From Oreohelix idahoensis (Eukaryota; Mollusca; Gastropoda; Stylommatophora; Oreohelicidae): DNA of 64,000 bases. The stretch lies in the NCBI GenBank assembly GCA_024509875.1, contig JAMPIV010013750.1:1-64000 (forward strand). The letters are read 5' to 3'. Under the pieces are notes generated by a model. It did no database searches. It was not told the origin of the DNA and saw only the letters and a program-made list of their open reading frames with translations. Shown one piece after another: positions 41,955 through 53,870 of this stretch. The position numbers and the translations under genes are program-made. Position 1 is the first letter of the stretch, and each line of letters begins with the position of its first letter.

Positions 41955-42695
41955 CTGTGCATAAAACAGACAGGCTACTTATCTAGAAAAATGCGGACTC
42001 CACCAGATGCTTGCTTGAACATCAAAATTCGGCGCTGTCTGAAGATCGCTGCCAGGATCACATGTAGATATCTTCTTCTTCGTTCGTCCTGAAAAGGACG
42101 GTGGTTGCGTTGTGTCTGTTACGCCTAAGCTGTGATATCTGCACCTTTCGGTCGACACATCCGACTTCTGCACGGCATTTTTTAGGACCGGGTTTGCCTT
42201 CCCATTTCGATCCACACTCGCTCAGCCAGACTTCACAGCTGCAGACTGTTTCCAGGACCACCACGTGGAGGTGGAGTGCGGTCTTGACCAGCTCTGGTTC
42301 GCTGGTCCTGACGCAGGCAGTCAAGCTATGAGTCGCTGACTGCGGTCTCTATTGCTGCGTCTTGAGGTCCCACATGTAGATATGAGTACTCGAACAAGTA
42401 ATGGCCACGAACATCAATGGTAAACATCGGTAGACTTGAATACAGACATTTGAAGGTGAACTTGCATCTTGACAATTATAGCAGACATCCTAACGGACAA
42501 ACTGTCATCTTGAAACGAGAGCCGGCAGTCATGCGCAAAAGATACCAAAATTATGCAGATCAGGGTCGACGGTGAAAAGGTCATGTATCGTACTTGAAAA
42601 AATTCTGCATTCACGGTCAGTCTTTTCTTGATATTTAAACATCGTTCTTGATTTTGATTACGTTCCCCACACTGGAGGCCACCATATATTTCGGT
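41955..42695 (-). other. Probable leader of element 1, next to LTR W
   Basis: It lies between LTR X (array) and LTR W. A primer-binding-like TGGTGGCC occurs on the minus strand at 42677-42684, about 11 bases from LTR W, as expected if W is the 5' LTR of a minus-strand element. It contains a 299-bp retroposed insert. Confidence 0.5.
42072..42370 (-). mobile_element. 299-bp retroposed insert with 13-bp TSD
   Basis: It is flanked by CACATGTAGATAT at 42059-42071 and 42371-42383. It is GC-rich compared with its surroundings and ends at the 42072 side in (GAA)n on the minus strand. One minus frame is open across it (HNATTVLFRTNEEED near the end), with a possible relic of a Cys/His-containing tail. 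It may be a 5'-truncated LINE 3' end or a SINE. Near its end is a 6-bp stem with a TTTC loop (42087-42102) resembling a histone mRNA 3' hairpin. Confidence 0.7.
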
Positions 42696-44079
42696 TGTTA
42701 CGGATGATATTTTCTTCTAGCAGTAATCAGTTGAGCATATTATGAAGTTCAATGAAAGTACAAGCATCGTACTAACAACACGAATGGAGACGGGTAAAAC
42801 GAACATGACATCAATTGTGACGAATCCAAGTCGTGAGGTGGAGGGTCCACAAAAATATGGTTGACGTTTAATAACACTTGAAGACAACGACATCATGGAA
42901 TTGGCATGGCATATTATACATATATATCGTCCTGTCCTTCAACAGTCACGTCTCAACATACATTTCTGGCCGCTGTACTAGAGGTGAGATCCACCCAAGT
43001 AATGTGGGTCAGATAAATGTAGACGCAGAATTATATTTGAATACTTCTCAAGTTATCACGAACCTCTCACTAGGTTCTGAATCATCATCGTAATAATAGT
43101 GGCGGCCTTCGAATAAATATATCATGCCACTTATAGCTCTACTTCCACAATATATCAGGAGCTTGAATACAATACGTCTTACCACGAAGACCACAGATAA
43201 CGAAAGGCCAAGAATCTTAACCGTTGGCATAAATTAGTGCAAAACGCATTACGTCATGAACTACTGGTGACGTATTAAATATTTAGCTATCAATATAAGT
43301 GAAAACATCAGATTAAGCTGGGAGAACAGGTCCTGGAGCAGGTCGACCACTTTAAATACCTCGGAGCTATTATAGATCGAAAGGGAGGCATCAAAGAAGA
43401 GTTGGCCACTCGAAAAGCAGCAGCTGGGAGACTTTTTCAGGCCATAAATCGAGGATTCCTCAGCAAGTGAGAGGTTGGTAAGAAAACGAAGATGGCTGTA
43501 TACCGCTCCACCTATGTCCCAGTCTTGACATATGGATGCGAGTCATGGGCAATGACTACAACCCATAAAAGCAAGATCCAGGCCTCGGAGATGAGGTATC
43601 TGAGGAAGGTGGTTGAAGTAACAAGAAGAGACATGGTACGCAACCAGACAATACGCCAAGGCCTTAAATCCTACCCCCTGCAGACCCAAGTAGAACAGTC
43701 CCAATTAAGATGGTTTGGCCATGTCTGCAGAATGGGAGAAGATCGGATACCCCGACAAGCATGGGAAACAAAGAGCCAAGGATCCAGACCCCGAGGACGA
43801 CCCAGAGTCCGCTGGGAGGGCAACATTAGACAATCTTTGAAGGACCGAAGACTAGAATGGAACCAGGCCAGGAGGAAGACAGTCGATAGGATAGTCTGGC
43901 GCTCTCTCTTCCAAACCTCTACACCTCACGGTAGAAGGAGAACGACTAAGTAAGTAAGTATAAGAGAAAAGCCGTGCAAACACCTGATTTAACACAGAGA
44001 GACATATTACCGCAAAATAACTGGTAATAGCTTATGTGTGTTCAGGATACAAAAATGCATTAATATTTGGTCTTTAACA
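42696..44079 (-). repeat. LTR W, copy interrupted by a LINE fragment
   Basis: On the plus strand it starts TGTTACGG and ends TTTAACA. Without the LINE insertion (43307-43958 and one TSD) it is about 719 bp and matches 10058-10765. The orientation is inferred from the primer-binding-like motif beside its left end. No TSD was found around it. Confidence 0.7.
43307..43958 (+). pseudogene. 5'-truncated non-LTR element inserted in LTR W
   Basis: It encodes the C-terminal region of a non-LTR pol: VDHFKYLGAIIDRKGGIKEE, GRLFQAINRGFLS, then a TGA at about 43468-43470, and VPVLTYGCESWAMTT, YLRKVVEVTRRD, QSQLRWFGHVCRMGEDR and the basic GSRPRGRPRVRW tail. It ends in a (TAAG)n tail. It is flanked by imperfect copies TATAAGTGAAAAC (43294-43306) and TATAAGAGAAAAG (43959-43971). 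It is a different family from the other LINEs of the window. Confidence 0.85.
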
Positions 44080-44870
44080 CAGAGGTCGTTGCCTGTGTCG
44101 TACGACTCCGTATCCAATCAAATAGCTGGGCGTCCATCTTGCATTGTGACGCTTTGGTGTACGCAATCCACGTCAATCGCTAAAGTGGGTGGGTTCTCGC
44201 ATCCAACTCTTCAATTTCGTGCTGTTGATTCTGTTTGCGAGACAGATCGTGGTTTTGGATTGGCCGCCCTATGCAGAAATCACCCAATCTTCTTACAAAG
44301 CCTTCTGTCGTTTTTTTTTCCTTTCCCCGCTTCGCGTGAAGTGCGTGATATCCTTTGTCGCGAGAAGTTTGCTTAATCTCCTTGTCCTTGCTTCTTATTT
44401 CGCAAGGCAATAAGTATGCCGGCTTTCACAACATGCCACCTGGCAACAATCATTCCTGTGCGTCTTCGATCTATTTGTGGCGACGTGCTATTGTGTCGCA
44501 GGGTGGTGTCAGTCGTGATGTTTGTTATTATTGATCAAGCGGTTCTTGGGCTCTCGCCCTTCGGCCCAATGCCATGTAGTGATATCTGCATGTTTTCGCA
44601 AGTTATTTTGTTTTTCTGTACAAGGTGTTCCACTTGTCTGGCCTCGGAGGAAGGAGCATTTTCCAAACATCATCGATTGCTGGGAATTCGAAGAGGTGAC
44701 GGTCAACAGTTTCGTAGGGGTAGTTAAAAAGCTGGCACTCTGGAAAGTGTTGTGGTTGGATCCTGTTCAAGTGACTGTTGAGTGGTATATGTTGTGATCT
44801 GAGCCGAAAAATTGTGCTCCGATCCCTCCTTGTAAGATGGTTGATGTTGTCATTAGGATCAGGACCAGCC
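44080..44870. other. Unassigned, moderately GC-rich segment
   Basis: Overlapping small open frames on both strands, none recognised. A CCAATCA motif lies near 44113-44120. It could be a 5' end of a host gene or old repeat DNA. Confidence 0.3.
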
Positions 44871-45762
44871 TGTCGTGAATTATTCTAATCCCCATATATA
44901 AATTAAAACGTAAATGCAAAGCCTAACAAATAAATTTAATAAAAGGAAAGAAGAATGGTAAAGAACAGTGCTGTCACAATGACTGTACTCGAAATCCCCC
45001 TTGTTTTCTACTTCGGCTGCAAATTGTAACGCTTTCACGTTGATAGTAAAAGCCTACTGTATTATTACCCGCTTTCTTCAATGAAACGTGTACTGTATTT
45101 CTTGGAAAAACCTTGAGATACGCAAGCTGATCAATGACCTAAATTTAATATTTCATTCATTCCATTTTATACACGGCGTAACTAAAAAACAGATGGACTA
45201 AAGGATAGAGAGAAGGGAGAGGCAGAAAGCAGGGACACGTGCAACACTAAACACGCGTCGCGCGATACACAATTGCTGCCATCACGCGTGTAAGGCCACA
45301 TGCACTAACTTTATTTCAAATCGACAGTGATAAAATTCACTACCCATACCAGAGTTAGGTTTTAAAATCCTGAAAAACGCTTATTGGGAATTATGACATT
45401 ATACCGGTTTACGTTTGAAAACATGACAGTACCCAGACACCCTCAAGTTTGGAAGTGAGAAGGTAGTAACAGCACGACTATCCTAGAAGAAAATGCATAT
45501 TGGCTCCATTAAATTCGTATATTTGGGTTCCTTAGGGTTTGCTGACAAAGAATATGTAAAACGTTACGCAAATAGTCTAGGAATTACCAAGTTATGGCCA
45601 AAATAAAATAGTGGGGGTGCCTGACAGCATGAAATCATTTCTGCTCATAAAATTTTTTTATAACGTGTTTGAAAAAACATTACGTTACGGAAATAGCCTA
45701 CCATGTTAACTCCTATTTGATTGGAGCGCAACAAATGTAAGACTAAACACGATTGGTTGGGC

Positions 45763-45770
45763 TATAAATA
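45763..45770 (+). promoter_or_regulatory. TATA box in LTR-like repeat, copy 1
   Basis: TATAAATA with ATTGGTT 5 bp upstream (inverted CCAAT type). The arrangement is conserved in the other copy. Confidence 0.5.
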
Positions 45771-46037
45771 CTATCTTGTGTTGTCAGGGGAAATCGTAAA
45801 AAGGGGTACTTTTTTGAAAAGATGTGTAGACATGGTTTGATTGGGTGGAGCTGCGAATATACTCAATTCAGAGCGTCTGTTCATTGCCACATCTTGTAAT
45901 AAACCTACTAAGAAGCAGTGCGTTGAGCACCAGTGTATATTTTTTATAAAATAAAGCCTGGGACATCGGCAGATCGGAGTTGTGCTATATTCATTGCCAG
46001 TCAACGAAACTATTTATTATTATTTCCATGAATTGTG

Positions 46038-46419
46038 GTAAGCTTGAAATATTCAATATTTTTAAATGAAAATTGAATGTAAATTGATAAATTATGTCTG
46101 TATATATGTGTGGTTCAATAGCGAACATGATGTAAAGCCTATAGTGCTCCAGCCTGAACAGAAGGTGTCGGAGGAAAGTAAAACTGCATGGAATGGCCAA
46201 ACAGTACACTGACACCTAGATTATTAACTAGAAAGAAATAATGCTGGAATTGCAGAGGCGTAGTGACCATTAGGGAGGGAAATACTGGTATAAAGTATTT
46301 CAGATGAAGCTGACAGTTGGCCTAACGCTCTGAACTCAATGTTTGTGATGTATTGTGCTCAGTGTAAAAATAGAGTATAAATTAGTTCTGACGTAGAAGG
46401 TACAACCTTCTTGTTTCAG
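46038..46419 (+). other. 382-bp GT...AG intron-like segment, absent from copy 2
   Basis: The donor is GTG|GTAAGC and the acceptor is CTTGTTTCAG|GGAC with a pyrimidine-rich stretch before it. In copy 2 the flanks are joined exactly as splicing would predict (GAATTGTG then GGAC at about 52861-52872). Confidence 0.65.
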
Positions 46420-47292
46420 GGACCGTGGTCTTAAAGTTATTGAGCAGCACCTGGTCAGAGCTTTGCTGAAGCCAGAGGTGGACAGCATACTCCTTGGTCC
46501 ATATAGCAACCAGTGGGGTGGCTCCAGAACTCATTAAAGTAATCGAGCAGAGGAGTCTTTTACTGCAGTCATCACGCAAGATAAGAGAGTGTGGCCATGG
46601 AGCTCAACATTATGTACCCCATCTTAAAATGACATTGTAAAAGAAAATTAAGAGGGGAATTTAATTGTTTTAATACCAGGAACTGAGAACATCTCCAATA
46701 CTAGTTCCAATAGAAACAAACTATTGAAGTCATGATGACAAATACCAACAGAGCTTGAACAAAACAAAACCAGTATTACCCCATATTACCACTACACAAC
46801 TGACACACATAGGATACCATTAATAATATATGTCACTACATGAATCATATTAATAAATTCTGTACATATAACTTGTAATTAAAATTGATTGTGATTCCTG
46901 GTTCCCTTTGTATTTGAATCAGGACACATATACATTCATGACAGCACTGAATACATATTGTTATTTGAAAAGTTATCAGTGACTCCTTTAAGATATCCTC
47001 TTAGAGTGTTTTATGTATGTGAGTGTCACAGTGTTGTCAAGTGTGGTGGAATAAATTAAATTGTTTATCTGTCTGTTGTTGTTATGACTTACCCTTCATC
47101 ATACACATACCCTAGACATATAACGTAGTCATCACACTATTCCAGAATAATTCTGACTGAGGTATACATATGTGGCAGCAAGTAAGGTTATCTATAATCC
47201 ACTACTCTTATTAGATATAGATACCTTCACAGCTGATCTCAGTCAGTACACTAAGTCCCCTATAAATATTTATAACATCCCACTTCACCACA

Positions 47293-50200
47293 TATAAATC
47301 CGCCACATGTATCCATTCTTCAGGGTAGGCCATCTGTTCTTTGTGAACCTAACTGCCAGGTCCTGGTGTTTCCACTTCTGGTTTTTTTAAGCGGGTATGT
47401 GGTGGTAAATCTGTTCAGTATACCAAGTTTCTTTGTATTTTCATTGTTGTTCGTTTTATGAGTGACTAAGATTTTTGGCTGTTTGGTTCCATTCTCTTAC
47501 ATCTTTCCATAAACTTCTAACAGATTAGGTTCTGTGATGCAAGTGGTTGTTCTTGTCATTGCTTTCCCCTCTTTGCTAATCTGTATGCTCTCGTTGTGCA
47601 AACCTCATTATCTGGTGTATTTGCATCACTGTAGTAAATAAATACTCTTTAATTTTAAGCACAGCCAGGGATAACGACACTGCATAACTATTTACAACAA
47701 ATTAATATTAGCATATAAAATTCTTAATATGTGCCATGGTTTTGAAAAATGATAAGTAAATCCATCAATTTTTAATTTATAAAACATCCCAGGATTCGCT
47801 TGGTTAATTCAGTTCGGATTTTTTTCTACATATCTTGTCCATGCCTTCCAAAAGCTAAAAAATGGCAATTTATTGAAAGACGGTCAGTGGACCAAAATTT
47901 ACATAATGAAAATAACATGCGTTTGTTGTTTTTATGTAAATAATATTTATAAATGTAAGCGAATAATGTCAATTTGATGGACAGGCATCAAATACAGCCC
48001 TTACACAACACATATATAGATGGGATACAGCTGTTTCCATGTGCAACTTTCGTTTCGGATTTTTTTAGCTTACGTATGAAAGTCAAGGATGTTTTGCAAA
48101 ATCTTAACATCCGCAATTAAATTGCTGCATAATCATTTAACAGCACGTCGGAGGATCCATCTGGATAACATTTACGTAGGAAAGGATGGTTTTAAACTCT
48201 TACATAACTAACGCTTTGATAGTGGCCTTAAATCCGACAGTTTGGGAAAACTAAAGACATGTACAGTCTTTCCATTCTTCAGCAAGCCAGTAGGCATCGA
48301 TGGTCCTCTTTGTGATGCACTCATTAGACGTGTGAGCCTCCTCCATGTCTGACGAAATGAAGACGGAATGTTTGAAGGTAAATATTGTTCCAGATAAAAA
48401 AGCGCTTGAATACTAAATTTCTTTTGTACTGATTCAACCAATTGATGTTTTTAGAGGGTATGTGGTGCAAAGAATAACAAAGTAAGATGTTCTTTATTGC
48501 AATAAAATTTAATACAAATTTCATTGTATACCTTGTCAAATGGTAATGTTCTTGCTCCCTGGGAGGTGGTACCTGCTCTGCTACGTTCTGTATTTGTATG
48601 TGGACATGATGTAAATGTTAAAATACACAGAACAACTCACGTGTGTAAAATTTTTTGTGAATTATATTTTTATTTTGTTCTGGATCAATTTTTTTTTGCT
48701 AAAAGGAATTTTAGAGATATTGTGTATCAAAAATAAGTTTTATACTAAGGTGTCTATAGGGGGTAATGTTTCGGCTCATCATTTCTTACACATCTTATCA
48801 TAACTACAAAGCGTTGGTGAATGTCTAAAGCAGCTGTTTATCTCCCGTGCGCAACACAAGGAGTTCCGAGTAAAACATTTGCATTTGTGTACTTCACATG
48901 CAAGCAGTTGGGGTCAAAATTGTATTCTCATCGTCTCATGACCAACAACCAACTTCACTGACCAACAGCCATTAGTCAGATAGAAGGGCATTGCTAATAT
49001 GCACTTGACTCAGTCGAGAGATTGTCTTGACCTGACAGTCATCTTTTCAGGCTGATATGATATGGCAGTATCAAATCACTCGAACAGAAACAAATATTCA
49101 AAATTAAATACAAAAGAATAATTTCCAATCTTACCAATTATGAATAAATAACACAGAATTGCTAGCAAAACTCAGCTGAGCTGCATGGCTATAGTATGGC
49201 GATATTATCTGAAATCACCACACTTTAAAATTTTCTGAAAATGGCCCCACTTTCGCGTCCCTTTTATTGTCTGTGTGCTGCTACCATAACGTCACTCATG
49301 CTTACAACGACTTGTGTTTTCTTCCTCATTGCATTTCGGAGCATTAGACACAGCTCCACCCAAAAACCCTCTCCTTAACAAAGATAAATTTTGAACAATG
49401 TGTGGCATGCACTGCATACATTTATTGAAACAACAATTATCAATAATATAAACCTTTAATTAAGACATTTTTAAGCACAGAACATCCCGCCAGACTAATT
49501 TTTTTATATTCCTAACAAAGCATATTTGTTAATTTTATATGGATAACGACAATCCGCATTTCTAAAGTGTCAACTTGGAAACTACTTTATAGCCTTTCTA
49601 TTATACATATTTTTTTCCACAATATTGGAGGATGATATTAGGCGCATCCAATATAAATTCTTAAATCACCGTTGTTTTTACATTTTTTTTCCATAGGTAA
49701 AATTTTTGCTTTTCTGTTTGCCGACTTAAAACCGCAATTTGTGTTGTACAAACTGAAAAGTAAGAAAAATTTTAGATGCTTAGTAAGGCGGATCACACCT
49801 ACATACAATTTTTGAAATTTTATAAATGCGCAAATAAATTTATTCCTCATGTTAGAAACAAGCAATTCACTTTCTTTTCGGCATGTTATGAGAATGACAA
49901 AGATCTGCGAGACCCAAAAGTATTACGTATTGAAGAATTTATCTCAAGTTACTTTATGATGTTTGTCCCTTCTTAGAGAGTATCTACATCATGCAATTAA
50001 ATTGCTTAGCTTGAATATAATCACTCTAGATTATTTATACAAAGTAGTTACATAAAAACCCAATTAAAACTACTAATTAACCAAGTGCCGCTTACCCCGA
50101 ACAGAAAATGTATCCGTTGTCTTATCTCTCAGATAAATTGTCTGAAGTTGTCTGTGACTGAATAACTTCAATAGAGTAATCCACTTCGCGTGTCCGATTT

Positions 50201-50689
50201 CCTTGATGTAGGAAAGGATGGATTTTAGAACTCTCTTACATACCAAAAATTTGTCATTCCCCTCTCCCTTACGCTTTTGATGTGTATGTATTTTATCATG
50301 CAGGTGGACACGAATAGCGGCGGAATTAGCCCGTGACAAAGGCGTTGGGAAACTACGCTTTCCCCGATGCTACAGGATAAAAGAATTACAGTCTTTCGGT
50401 TGACGTGGAGATTTTAGGCGCGGTCGAGCCTCAAAGGGTTATCAGAGCAAGCCAGTAGACAAAAAAAGCGTTGCGCCGCCAGTGGTCCTACTTCCCCCGT
50501 CGATTTCAAACGACAGAAGAAGACATTAGCCGACCGACAACATAGAATATTTATCGGTTAATGTCAAAAAAACAGAAAATACGTGTGAAGGGCGTCCTCC
50601 ATGTGCTGACGAAATGAAGACTGATACGCAAAAATGCGCGAAGATACACTAAAATTTGAAGAAAAGTAAAATTGTGCCAGAGGTAGAAA
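47293..50689. other. No gene recognised; contains a diverged duplicated segment
   Basis: AT-rich. About 48175-48430 shares several blocks in the same order with about 50205-50700, for example AAAGGATGG, AGCAAGCCAGTAG, GACGAAATGAAGAC and AAAAGCGCTTGAAT. These are two diverged copies of an unknown repeat. The minus-strand frame 48208-48441 covers it but has no recognisable family. Confidence 0.4.
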
Positions 50690-51714
50690 AAGCGCTTGAA
50701 TCACCGAACCCTTAGACAGGAAGAGGAAAGCAACATTGGAAATTGCATTGGGTTACTAAAGTTCTTAGCAAACTCTGGTTCTGTCATAAAACACATCTCA
50801 GTAATGTGGAAAAACACGGTAGAACAACATCATATTTATCTCCTTTCGTGCAGAATGAATTTTTATTCAGTTGATGGCTTCTACTGTTCACCAGAAACTG
50901 TTACAGAGATCATCAAAACCAATTGTTTTGGCCTCATGTATGATTCTATTTCAAACCAGGCACATCAAGAGCAAATGGCTCAAACATTTCTTCATGTTGA
51001 TACTTATTTTCAGAAGAAAACAATTCAAATAAAAGAGTCTTTCCTTGCATTTATCCAATTAAAACAAAAGGATGCTGAAAGCATTGTGGAAGGGATTTTG
51101 GAACAACTGGAAAAAGACAAAATGCCATTAGAAGAATGTTGGCCTCAGTTAAATGACAATGCAGCAGTTATGGCTTATAAAATCGGTGTTCAACAGGGGA
51201 TTTTTGTTAAATAGCAAAGATATTGTTGTGACCTGTGACTATCATTCTCTCAGTTTGGCTTTACTGCATGCTGCTACCCATGATGCACGGACAGTTACTT
51301 TTTTGGTGCAATTGAGTCACTTTATTCATTCTCTTCTCATTCTACTCTCCGTCGATAAAAGCTGAATGATGTCATATCAATAGTTGTCAAATCTGAGTCT
51401 GAAACTTGTGGGAGTTCTAAAGCTGTGAAACCAGTTCGTGAATGCGTTAATGTTAAAGTTGAAGTCTTGCAAAGCATGATTGATTATCAAAATGAGACTT
51501 CTGTTACAAAAGATGACGAAAAGCAGGTGCTGAATCGAATTTTGACTTTTTTTTTTGCTTTTTTTTTTTGCTTGGGTTTTGGAAAAAACGACTCAAAGAT
51601 CATACTATGAATCTTCATTCATGCTTATGATTTAAAAGCCCTTCAAGATTATTTTTGAGCATTCGAGAATCGCTGGCCATTGAATCACTTGAAACAAGTC
51701 TGAAACTGTGTGAT

Positions 51715-53738
51715 TGTCATGAAATATTCTAATCCACATATATAAATTATTAGGTAAATATGAAGCCTAACAAATAAAATTAATAAAGAAAAGAGCAATG
51801 GAAAAATAACAGTGCTGTCACAAAGAATGTACTCGAAATCCCCCTTGTTTTCTGCTACGTCTGCAAATTGTAATGCTTTCACGTTGATATAAAAGCTTAC
51901 TGTATTATTACCCGCCTTCTTCAATGAAACGTGTGCTGTATTTCTTGGAAAAGCATTGAGAGGCCCTGCGTAATGACCTAAATTAATCCTAACATTAATT
52001 ATACTGCGTTACCAAAACGAACGAACAGATGGACAAAAGGATAAAGAGAGAGGGGAGGGCTGAAAATCAGGAACGCATGCAACACGCGTCGCGCGGTTCA
52101 CAAATGCTGCCATCACGCGTGTAAGTCTACATGCACTAATTTTTTTTCAGACGGACAGTGATAAAATACACTACCCTTTCCCAGAGTTAGGTTTATAAAT
52201 CATAAAAAACTCTTATTAGAAAAGATAACATTAGATGGGTTTACGGTTGAAAACATAACAGTACCCAGACAGCACATCTTCGAAACAGGAGGTAGAAGAA
52301 ATTGCATATTTTGAATGCAGCCACGTAGCTCCTTTAAATTTGTATTTTTGGGTTCCTTAGGGCTTGCTGACAAATAATATGTAAAACGTTACGCAAATAG
52401 TCCAGGAATTAATAAATTATACCCAAAATAAAATATTGGGGGTGCCTGACAGCATAAAATCATTTCTGCTCATAAGATTTTTTTTTAACGTGTTTGAAAA
52501 AAATTTACGTTACAGAAATAGCCTACCATGTAAACTCCAAATTGATTGGAGCACAACAAATGAAAGCCTAACCACGATTGGTCGGGCTATAAATACTATC
52601 TTGGTTGTTAGGGGAAACGGGGAAAGGTAACATTTTTTTCAAACACTTGTCGAAACGGGGCTCATTGGTCAGACTCGCTGATATACACACTTGGGAGCGT
52701 TAGTTCGAAACCACTTGTCTAAATAAGATTGATAAAGCATCAGTGCGTTGAAGCCAGCTTATATTTGGCTAAATAAAAGCCTGGAAGATAAGCAGATGGG
52801 AATTTGTGCCAGTTTGTGCCAGAATTCATTGCTAATCAACGTATCTGTGTTTATTCGTATGAATTGTGGGACAGTGGTCTTGATGGTACTGAGCAGCACC
52901 TGGTCAGAGCTTTGCTGAATCCAGAGTCGGACAGCATACTCCTTGGTCCTTTTAGCTATCAGTGAGGTGTCTCCAGAGCCCAGAGGAGAATTCGAGCAGA
53001 GGAGTCCTTTCCTGCCGCCATCACGCCAGATAAGCTAAATTGGCCAGCTGAGCTCAACATTATGTCCCCTCATCTTGAACTGACTTTGTAAAATTAACAT
53101 TAAGAGGGGAATTTACTTGTCTTAAAATCAGGAACTGTGAACATCTCCAATACTAGTCCCTAAAGACAAACTATTGAAGTCATGATGACAAATACCAACA
53201 GAGCTTGAACAAAACAAAACCAGTATTACCTCATTTTACTACTACACAACTGACACACATAGAACATTTGTAATAATATATGTCACTACAATATTCATAT
53301 TAAATACATTCTGTACATAACTTGTAATTTAAATTGATTGTGATTCCTGGTTCCCTTGTAGTTGAATCAGGACACATATTCATTCATGCCAGTAATGAAT
53401 ACATATTGTTATTTGAAAAGTTACGAGTGACTTCTTTAAGATATTCTCATAGAGTGTTATATGTATGTGAGTGTCACAGTGTTGTTAAGAGTAGTGGATT
53501 AAATTAAATTGTTTATCTGTCTGTTGTTGTGACTTACACTTCACCATACTCATACCCTAGACACATAACGTAGCATCACACTATTCCAGAATAATTCTGA
53601 CTGAGATATAGAGATATGTGGTAGCAAGTAAGGTTATCTATAATACACTACTCTTAATAGATATAGATACCTTCACAGCTGATCTCAGTCAGTACACTAA
53701 GTCCCCTATAAATATTTATAACATCCCACTTCACCACA
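51715..53738 (+). repeat. LTR-like repeat, copy 2, intron-less, TSD GTGAT
   Basis: It starts TGTCATGAAA and ends CTTCACCACA. It is flanked by GTGAT at 51710-51714 and 53739-53743. The TG...CA ends and 5-bp TSD fit a solo LTR. It is diverged from copy 1 by many substitutions and lacks exactly the 382-bp GT...AG segment. It encodes no supported protein. Confidence 0.75.
52588..52595 (+). promoter_or_regulatory. TATA box in LTR-like repeat, copy 2
   Basis: TATAAATA with ATTGGTC upstream, at the same place as in copy 1. Confidence 0.5.
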
Positions 53739-53870
53739 GTGATAAATGGGAATTTCGAGTAGAAAGATGCCACAGAAAGAAGAAACAAATGCCCGGTGAA
53801 AAAGCCAAGGTTGTAGGGCTCGCTGAAAAAGGAGAAACGATGAGAATTGTGACATAATTTCTCCTCTTTT

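Larger units (their letters stand above)
44871..47292 (+). repeat. LTR-like repeat, copy 1, with an intron-like segment
   Basis: It starts TGTCGTGAAT and ends CTTCACCACA (TG...CA) and matches 51715-53738 over its whole length, except for 46038-46419 and small indels. It has ATTGGTT and TATAAATA upstream and AATAAA at 47050-47055. No TSD is present (CAGCC left, TATAA right). No protein is encoded. The orientation given follows the TATA box. Confidence 0.7.
50690..53870 (+). pseudogene. hAT/ZMYM-like (DUF4371-type) transposase-derived pseudogene, split by LTR-like insert
   Basis: 50696-51214 reads like the middle of zinc finger MYM-type 1-like proteins, which derive from hAT transposases: IGNCIGLLKFLANSGSVIK, CSPETVTEIIKTN, FLHVDTYFQKKTIQIKESF, KDAESIVEGILEQLEKDKM, and DNAAVMAYKIGVQQGI. 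After frameshifts the next blocks follow in order: IVVTCDYHSLSLALLHAATHDA, FFGAIESLYSFFSSS-like residues, and VEVLQSMIDYQNETS. At 51714 it is interrupted by a 2-kb LTR-like repeat and resumes at 53744 with KWEFRVERCHRKKKQMPGEKA, in frame across the duplicated GTGAT. Multiple frameshifts make it inactive. Confidence 0.8.

Noticed and set aside
42087..42102. A real histone gene on the minus strand, suggested by the hairpin
   Set aside because: No histone protein can be read upstream; the hairpin lies in a 299-bp insert with TSDs. Kept only as a finding about the hairpin.
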